Below, piece by piece: positions 5,913-7,651 of a stretch of 7,651 bases of DNA. The position numbers and the translations under genes were made by a program. The first letter of the stretch is position 1; each line of letters begins with the position of its first letter. Origin of the DNA: Lachnospiraceae bacterium (lineage in GTDB: Bacteria > Bacillota > Clostridia > Lachnospirales > Anaerotignaceae); assembly GCA_028695945.1 (NCBI GenBank), contig JAQVIB010000096.1, forward strand, positions 1 to 7,651. Direction: 5' to 3'. Below the pieces are notes generated by a model, which saw only the letters and a list, made by a program, of their open reading frames with translations, made no database searches and was not told the DNA's origin.

Positions 5913-6107
5913 ATGGATATAAACATAGTGTTTCAAATTGCGGCTGCAGGCATTTTGATTGCCGTTTTAAACCAAGTGCTTATACGTGCAGGAAGAGAGG
6001 AACAGGCGATGATGACCACCCTTGCAGGGCTTGTGGTGGTTCTTTATTGGGTTATTCAGTACATAAGCAAGTTGTTTGAAACAGTACAAACCTTATTCAA
6101 TTTATAG
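5913..6107 (+). CDS. spoIIIAC: Stage III sporulation protein AC
   Basis: This small 64-residue membrane protein has two hydrophobic helices (about 5-24 and 34-53) joined by a short polar turn containing RAGREEQ. Its start MDINIVFQIA closely resembles known SpoIIIAC proteins, which are also about 65-68 residues. SpoIIIAC is a required inner part of the SpoIIIA channel complex in the mother-cell membrane. The AGGAGGAG ribosome binding site overlaps the spoIIIAB stop (the TAG lies in the purine run), 11 nt separate the genes, and the position between AB and AD is the conserved operon order. Confidence 0.95.
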   Translation: MDINIVFQIAAAGILIAVLNQVLIRAGREEQAMMTTLAGLVVVLYWVIQYISKLFETVQTLFNL

Positions 6108-6122
6108 GGAAGGATGTGCAAT

Positions 6123-6506
6123 ATGGAAATATTGCAGATTGTTATTATAGGTATAGTTGGCACTATTCTGAGTATAAGCCTTAAAAAAGAAAGCCCTCAG
6201 TTTAGCCTGTTTATTGGGTTAACAACTGGCATACTTATATTTCTTTTTGCGGCAGAGTATCTGAAAAGGGTTATACAAATACTTTCTCAATTAGCTGGAA
6301 GTGCTGGTGTAAACAGCGGATATATGGATATTGTGCTTAAAATAATAGGCATATCTTACATAGCGCGCTTTGGCACAGAACTTTGTAAGGATGCAGGAGA
6401 GGGTGCAATAGCTTCAAAGGTGGATTTGGCAGGAAAGATATTCATTGCCGTTACAGGTGCACCAGTAATACTTGCACTTATGGAAATGATACAGCACTTT
6501 ATTTAA
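6123..6506 (+). CDS. spoIIIAD: Stage III sporulation protein AD
   Basis: The 127-residue membrane protein has hydrophobic helices at about 3-20, 27-46 and 107-125, plus an amphipathic one near 68-84. The most conserved family region is visible as KIIGISYIARFG followed by KDAGEGAIASK and DLAGK (about 73-105). SpoIIIAD is a multi-pass component of the SpoIIIA channel and is distantly related to SpoIIIAC, which its first two helices resemble. An ATG at 6114 is in frame, but it lies inside the GGGAAGGA ribosome binding site, so the ATG at 6123, 8 nt after AAGGA, is chosen. The gap to spoIIIAC is 15 nt and the spoIIIAC stop overlaps the start of the binding site. Confidence 0.95.
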   Translation: MEILQIVIIGIVGTILSISLKKESPQFSLFIGLTTGILIFLFAAEYLKRVIQILSQLAGSAGVNSGYMDIVLKIIGISYIARFGTELCKDAGEGAIASKVDLAGKIFIAVTGAPVILALMEMIQHFI

Positions 6507-6520
6507 AGATGGGTGATTAC

Positions 6521-7651
6521 ATGAGAAAAAGGGTAATTTGCATATTTATACTGCTTTGTGCTTTATTTATTTTTCCTCAAAAGATACATGCAGAGGAAAC
6601 GCAAACGATTGTAAGCCAACAGCTAGACAGTCTTGGAATTGAGGAAATTGACGACACAGCGGAGGATCTTCTTGAAGACAGTGACTTTAGTTTTAGCGAG
6701 ACAGTTAAGGACATTATAAGTGGAGGGTGGCAGTTTTCTTTTAAAGACTGCATAAGTAAAATAGTGGGTTCAGTCTTTTCAGAAATATTCCAACAGATTA
6801 AACTTTTGCGAAGAATAATTTTTATAGCAATTCTTTGTGGTTTTCTAAAAACGTTGGAAGACTCTTTTGGTGGGAAAACGTCATCGGAACTAGGCTTTTA
6901 TGTTTGTTATATTCTTCTTATTTACATAGTAATGGCATCATTTTATGAAAATAGCGTTATGGTTACCCAAACAACAGACAAGCTTATAATAATGCTTAAA
7001 GAAATGCTGCCTGCTTTTTTAACTCTTATGGCGGCATCGGGGCGTGTTGTGGATTCGGCGGTTATGGCACCTTTAATTATGGGTGCGGCAATGCTTATTT
7101 CAACCCTTATACAAAGTATGATAGTACCAGCAATAGGGTTGACGGCAATGCTTGAAATTGCAAACCATATATCTGACAAAGGATTACTTAGCAATTTAAG
7201 CGAGCTTATGAAAAATGTTATTTCAATTTGCTTAAAGGGTTGTGCTTTTGCATTTATGGGTGTAACGGCGTTGCAGAAAACAGGAGCAGCAGGGCTTAAT
7301 GGCATGGTAACCAAAACGGCAAAGGTAGCAGTAGGTGCGGTGCCGGTTGTTGGTGATATTATGAGTGGAGCAGTGGAAACGGCCGCAAATTTTACGGGAC
7401 TTTTAAAGGGTTCGGTAACGGTGGCAACAGTGCTTTTGGTAGCGGCAATAGTAATGTTGCCTGTAATAAAGCTTGGGGTTATGTTCTTTATTTATAAGCT
7501 GGCGGCGGCAGTTATAGAACCTGTAAGTGAGCCACGGCTGATTAAGGCACTTAATAGTGCTGGTGATTTTTCTGCATTATTGCTTGGTGCATTGTTTGTT
7601 GTAGCAGTGATGTTTGTATTTTCAGCAATTATTTTGCTTAGTGCTGGATAG
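6521..7651 (+). CDS. spoIIIAE: Stage III sporulation protein AE
   Basis: The 376-residue protein is the large multi-pass membrane component of the SpoIIIA channel. It has a signal peptide (basic MRKR, hydrophobic core to about 18, likely cleavage after IHA at 24), an acidic stretch (about 41-60) expected outside the mother-cell membrane, and then a membrane part with hydrophobic segments near 97-113, 124-142, 182-205, 232-251, 298-332 and 351-374. A conserved-looking region with AVPVVGDIMSGAVET lies at about 273-287. The ATG at 6521 is preferred over one at 6509 because GGTGAT precedes it and because the signal peptide then has a normal N-region. The gene follows spoIIIAD by 14 nt and ends in TAG at the last window base, so it is complete. 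spoIIIAF, AG and AH would be expected next but are outside. Confidence 0.95.
   Translation: MRKRVICIFILLCALFIFPQKIHAEETQTIVSQQLDSLGIEEIDDTAEDLLEDSDFSFSETVKDIISGGWQFSFKDCISKIVGSVFSEIFQQIKLLRRIIFIAILCGFLKTLEDSFGGKTSSELGFYVCYILLIYIVMASFYENSVMVTQTTDKLIIMLKEMLPAFLTLMAASGRVVDSAVMAPLIMGAAMLISTLIQSMIVPAIGLTAMLEIANHISDKGLLSNLSELMKNVISICLKGCAFAFMGVTALQKTGAAGLNGMVTKTAKVAVGAVPVVGDIMSGAVETAANFTGLLKGSVTVATVLLVAAIVMLPVIKLGVMFFIYKLAAAVIEPVSEPRLIKALNSAGDFSALLLGALFVVAVMFVFSAIILLSAG

Noticed and set aside
5888..6079. Short plus-strand frame overlapping spoIIIAC
   Set aside because: spoIIIAC in the other frame has a strong ribosome binding site and matches the family; this frame gives a Cys/Arg-rich product without family likeness.
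6943..7314. Open frame of 123 codons on the minus strand opposite spoIIIAE
   Set aside because: It is antisense to a conserved membrane protein; its hydrophobic look merely mirrors the complementary membrane codons.
1..7651. CRISPR arrays, tRNA or rRNA genes, insertion sequences and attachment sites
   Set aside because: I saw no regular spaced repeats, tRNA- or rRNA-like sequence, transposase gene or direct-repeat boundaries. Coding density is high, with no gap over 150 bases.

Overview
This AT-rich window comes from an endospore-forming low-GC Gram-positive bacterium, most likely a member of the Clostridia. Evidence is the spoIIIA sporulation operon, strong AGGAGG-type ribosome binding sites, occasional TTG starts, and aromatic biosynthesis enzymes of Firmicutes type. 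The exact genus cannot be told from the sequence.

Layout: (1) 1-146, plus strand, the 3' end of an unidentified gene that starts before the window. (2) 158-193, a hairpin that probably terminates transcription from both sides. (3) 229-4294, minus strand, an aromatic amino acid gene cluster read right to left: DAHP synthase (aroF), prephenate dehydrogenase with an ACT domain (tyrA), EPSP synthase (aroA) and a small SGNH/GDSL hydrolase. aroF and tyrA abut with no gap. aroA and the hydrolase are 4 nt apart. tyrA and aroA are separated by a hairpin with a U-run that may be a partial terminator. (4) 4295-4436, a compact divergent control region. On the minus strand it holds a near-consensus sigma-A promoter for aroF with a perfect 14-bp palindrome in its leader. 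On the plus strand it holds a sigma-E-like promoter for the sporulation genes. (5) 4437-7651, plus strand, spoIIIAA, AB, AC, AD and AE, tightly packed and all complete. The window ends exactly at the spoIIIAE stop, so AF, AG and AH are expected just downstream.

The two halves serve different purposes. The aro genes supply the first step of the shikimate pathway, its sixth step, and the tyrosine branch. Both aroF and tyrA carry domains expected to sense end products. The spoIIIA genes encode the mother-cell part of the SpoIIIA-SpoIIQ channel ("feeding tube") that links mother cell and forespore after engulfment. The divergent promoters, one vegetative and one sporulation-specific, fit these separate roles.

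I found no convincing novel system. All genes except the 5' fragment belong to well-known families. The points most worth a second look are regulatory: the palindrome in the aroF leader, the hairpin between tyrA and aroA, the sigma-E promoter that places the transcript start almost on the ribosome binding site, and the SGNH hydrolase attached to the aro operon. Several gene starts were moved inward from the longest open frame because the ribosome binding sites favour internal ATGs (aroA, spoIIIAB, spoIIIAD, spoIIIAE).
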